From: Phymorhynchus buccinoides | Lineage: Eukaryota > Mollusca > Gastropoda > Neogastropoda > Raphitomidae | Reading direction: 5' to 3' | Assembly: GCA_017654935.2 (NCBI GenBank) | Contig: CM065703.1 | Location: 45,759,627-45,823,626 of the forward strand | Length of the DNA: 64,000 bases | Shown here: in pieces, positions 60,857-64,000 of the stretch | Layout: each line of letters opens with the position of its first letter | Position numbering within the stretch: the first letter of the stretch is position 1 | The notes under the pieces: model-generated | Database searches by the model: none | Told to the model about the DNA's origin: nothing | Seen by the model: the letters and a program-made list of their open reading frames with translations, nothing else | Program-made: the position numbers and the translations under genes

Positions 60857-60972
60857 TAATATCGGAATGTGTCGGCAGCATGCAGCAGGGAGACCAGTGA
60901 AAACTGAAAACAGGACACATGCGGCGTATCTTACCCATTATGGCCATATGGCCTGGGAACGCAGAAGAAGAA
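60857..60972 (+). mobile_element. (GAA)n-tailed-family repeat, tail part
   Basis: GGAATGTGTCGGCAGCATGC through TTATGGCCATATGGCCTGGG and AAGAAGAAG. Confidence 0.75.
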
Positions 60973-61217
60973 GAATGATGGCGTATTGACTACAGAAGTG
61001 TGTGTCAAATGTTTTTGGTGCTTCTGCGTGTGAGTTGGAAAAGTAAAACAAGTTTACCGGCTGCACTGTACAAACTGGTCAGGTCAGGTCAGATCTTCAG
61101 GGCAGCCAGGCCTTGCGGCCTCTTGATGTGCCCTATCTCTTGATTGTTTGTTATTGTGGTTTTGTTCATTAATCAGATTGGCACCGCTGTGGCGCTTTTT
61201 GAACTATCATTGTCGTC

Positions 61218-61646
61218 TTAATCATAATTGTATTTAAAAACATTAATTTTTGGGTCACTATCTAGGAGGTTTTTGAAATGGTTAATGTTGGAAGCAAGTT
61301 TAGTTTGTGCAGGGAGATTGTTCCAGTGCTGGGTGACTCTATTAGAAAAGAAGTTTTTTCTCATATTAGTTCTACTGTATTGGGTTAGTATTTTTAGATC
61401 ACTGTTACGGGTTCTCAAATCGTTAGACAATTGAAACAAATGCTTGTTAGTTTTGTCAGGGTTATTCAAAATTTTATATACAGTTATCAAATCTCCCCTT
61501 ACTCTTCTAAATTTTAAGGATGGTAAACTTAACTTATGAAGTCTGTCCCCGTATTCCAAATTTTGTATTGATTTTATTAATTTGGTTGCTCGCCTTTGTA
61601 CCCTTTCAATTTGTGTAGATTGTCTTTTACTATTGCTATTACTCAA
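61218..61646 (-). mobile_element. LINE reverse transcriptase C-terminal fragment
   Basis: Minus frame of 142 codons with RVQRRATKLIKS, LSLPSLKFRRVRGDLITVYK and NRVTQHWNNLP, the conserved C-terminal tail after the thumb of CR1/jockey-like LINE proteins. It ends at a natural-looking stop (61218). The RT domain is missing, so this is a 5'-truncated insertion, probably not part of the 1-1387 copy. Confidence 0.85.
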
Positions 61647-61744
61647 ATTGCTTTTATCATTGGTTGCCCATAGAAAGGGACGATAATAAGGTGAGAGCTT
61701 TACAATCGTTAAAATCTTTTCTAGTGATGGAAAACCGCGGTGCA

Positions 61745-62140
61745 GCTTTTGTGAATGAGTAGACTATCAAACTATGGTCCATATGTACTGGGCTCTGAGT
61801 CCAAAGGGATTATATATAATTATATAGTTGGTCGATTTGTGAACGAGTGAGATTATCAAACTACGGCCCATCTGTACTGAGCGCTGGGTCCAAAGGGATC
61901 AGTTGGTTGATTTGTGAATGAGTGAGATTATCAAACCACGGCCCATCTGTACTGGGCTCGATTCTCAAACTATGGCCCATCTGTACTGAGCGCTGGGTCC
62001 AAAGGGTCAGTTGGTTGATTTGTGAATGAGTGAGATGCTCAAACTATGGTCCATCTGTACTGAGCGCTGGGTCCAAAGGGACTAGTTAGTTGATTTGTGA
62101 ATGGAGTAAAATTCTCAAACTACGGCCCATCTGTACTGGA
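61745..62140. repeat. About 85-bp tandem repeat, 5 copies
   Basis: Unit: TTTGTGAATGAGTGAGATTA, TCAAACTACGGCCCATCTGT, ACTGAGCGCTGGGTCCAAAG, GGATCAGTTGGTTGA, with indels. 62141-63000 after it is unique without features. Confidence 0.9.
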
Positions 62141-63024
62141 TCCAAGTGCTGCAGCCAAAGGGATTAGTTGGTCACTTTGTCTGTCAACAACTGAACTGGT
62201 CAGTGTACTGATCTCAATGAAGACATTTTGTGGAGGGTTAGGGGCAGGGCTTCTGAAAATCTACAGATTGTGCGTATTTACGCACACTGAAATCACCCCC
62301 TAGAATCTGAAACTTTGTGTGGGATTTACCGTCCTTTAAAATCTCATTTAGGGGGTGAGGTGACGCATTAAAATGATGAGGCGTGCGTGAACACAACCGT
62401 TACTTATCAGTAAGTTAATGACGTTCTTCGTATTTCATTTGTCTGCTAGGCGGCCCAGGCATGGGAATAAGAGAAGACAAAAAAGACTGAAAACCGTGTG
62501 TGTTCGGATACAGCCCCCAGAAAATGAAGCTTCTTCTGTTATCTAAGCCTTAAAAACAGTATTAGAGATAAGACTGATATATTTAGTTCATTTTGCATTC
62601 ATTTATAACCAATAACTTAAGTTTTACTCATTGGGCTTCTTTTTTTTTTATCTCATAAATGTCCTCTTGGACCATCAAAAAAGCTGAAACTTGCAACAAC
62701 AAAAAAGACTGAAGAGGACCATCAAAAAAGCTGAAATCAGCCAAAAGACTGACAATTCCCATGCCTTTCTGCCACAAGCTGAATTATAGGCTAGATCTAA
62801 AATTCTACTGGATCATGCGAAAGCCCAAATCGTTGAACGCTCATTGCTTATTGATATACTTTTGTTGTCAGCATCCAATAAAAACGTGTTATACATTTTG
62901 ATAATCCTTTCGCCAACATCAGTGCATATCAACATAAGTTTAGTCAATTTCATGCTTTCCGAATGTAATGAGCTACAAAATGAAACCCTCTCCAGTGTGT
63001 GTGTGTTTGTCTGTGTGCGTGCGG

Positions 63025-63260
63025 GTATGTCCTGTCTCTATGTGTCCCCATTCTCTATATGTTCTGTCTCTATGTGTCCCCCTTCTCTATATGTCCTGTC
63101 TCTATGTGTCCCCATTCTCTATATGTCCTGTCTATGTGTCCCTGTCTTTATATATATGTCCTGTCTCTATGTGTCCCCCTCACAATGTCCGTCTCTACAT
63201 GTCCCGTCTTTATATATATGTCCCCATCTCTATGTGTCCCCCTTCTCTATATGTCCTGTC
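63025..63260. repeat. About 30-bp tandem repeat (TCTCTATGTGTCCCC)
   Basis: Eight or so imperfect copies of CCTGTCTCTATGTGTCCCC and CTTCTCTATATG. A similar repeat in reverse complement occupies 63930-64000 at the window end. Confidence 0.88.
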
Positions 63261-63524
63261 CATAGGCCTTTGCAACTAGGGTTATTAACGCCTGTGACAG
63301 TGAGAGTAATTGCTCTTGCTGGTCAGTACTGACAAGGGCATTCACTGTTGCGAAAGGCAGCCATTTAGTGGCATCAAATAGGGGTTATTGGCAAGTTATC
63401 CCCCTGTCTGGTCAGTACTGAACCATCTTCCCCCACCCTCCAAGGGCATTCACTCTTGCAAAAGGTGTTCGTTGCAGACCCCAATATGTATCCCTCTCTT
63501 TTATGCCCCCATCTCTATATGATG

Positions 63525-63912
63525 GCTTGGAGTCAAAACGGGCTATCTTAGATAGTCCATTGACGTATTATTGAACATATTGTGAAAACTAATAACTTGT
63601 TTCCAAAAAAAAGACTGCAGACATATAGAAAGCATAATCCCCATTTTACATTATTTGCAGTCTTTTTTAATACAAGTTCTTAGTTTTTGCAATAACATCA
63701 ATGATACAGGCATGGTAGTGGGGGCAAAGTGGTATTCAAGGAAAATGGCCGGGGATCCAGGGGGCCGAAGAAAATTCAATAAATGAGAGTGAAATTTTCA
63801 TTTTCATGCCATTTCAATGCATTTTTAAAATAATTTTGTTTCAAGCTGTTTCGCTGAGTGATAATAAGTCAATGGATTATCTACAGATAGTCCGTTTTGA
63901 CTCTAAGCCATT
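63525..63912. mobile_element. MITE pair: outer TIR element with nested CAGGCATGGTAG element
   Basis: Outer ends GGCTTGGAGTCAAAACGGGC (63525) and, inverted, GTCCGTTTTGACTCTAAGCC (63891). Inside, from 63709, the sequence CAGGCATGGTAGTGGGGGC starts a partial copy of the MITE complete at 45529-45712. Confidence 0.75.
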
Positions 63913-64000
63913 GATTATTACATTAGAATGGGGACACGTGGAGGGTACATAGAGACGGGGACACATAGAGAAGGGAACATATAGAGACGGGATCACATAG

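Overview
The window looks like nuclear DNA of an invertebrate animal, most likely a mollusc (probably a gastropod). Genes are intron-rich, with GT-AG introns of 0.2 to 6 kb. CA/GA microsatellites, minisatellites, MITEs, SINEs and LINE fragments fill most of the rest. There is no operon structure, rRNA, true tRNA gene or CRISPR array. The species call is an inference from gene content and repeat style, not from a marker gene.

Three protein genes could be assembled by hand from splice sites, reading phase and recalled family sequences. (1) CRPPA/ISPD (CDP-ribitol pyrophosphorylase, IspD-like), minus strand, 9 coding exons from 29809 down to 14521, about 502 aa. (2) RNF113A/CWC24 (spliceosomal CCCH plus RING protein), plus strand, 10 coding exons from 29971 to 49408, 349 aa. 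These two are head to head, with only 161 bp between the proposed start codons; that gap holds CCAAT boxes and an ETS-like site. (3) A small secreted protein of about 154 aa, plus strand, 3 exons from 56952 to 59175, resembling the C-terminal cysteine-rich domain of short-chain collagen C4-like proteins.

Layout: 1-1387 is a LINE reverse transcriptase (minus). 1.4-6.5 kb holds GA arrays, minisatellites and MITEs, including a THAP-domain remnant. 6.5-8.6 kb is an RTE-type endonuclease/linker fossil riddled with tandem repeats. 8.6-14.4 kb holds non-coding repeats, including a nested 2.1 kb palindromic element. 14.5-29.8 kb is CRPPA. 30-49.4 kb is RNF113A. 49.4-56.9 kb holds MITEs and a large 79-bp array. 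57-59.2 kb is the secreted-protein gene. 59.4-64 kb holds tandem repeats and a LINE C-terminal fragment.

The most striking observation is that minisatellites and small tandem duplications repeatedly sit on exon-intron junctions. About a dozen of the 38 splice junctions in the three genes are embedded in, or abut, tandem copies of part of the exon plus its own splice site, always extending into the intron. The extreme case is 23 near-identical 68-bp copies of the RNF113A exon 3 acceptor. This gives each gene an array of decoy or alternative splice sites that can be tested with RNA reads.
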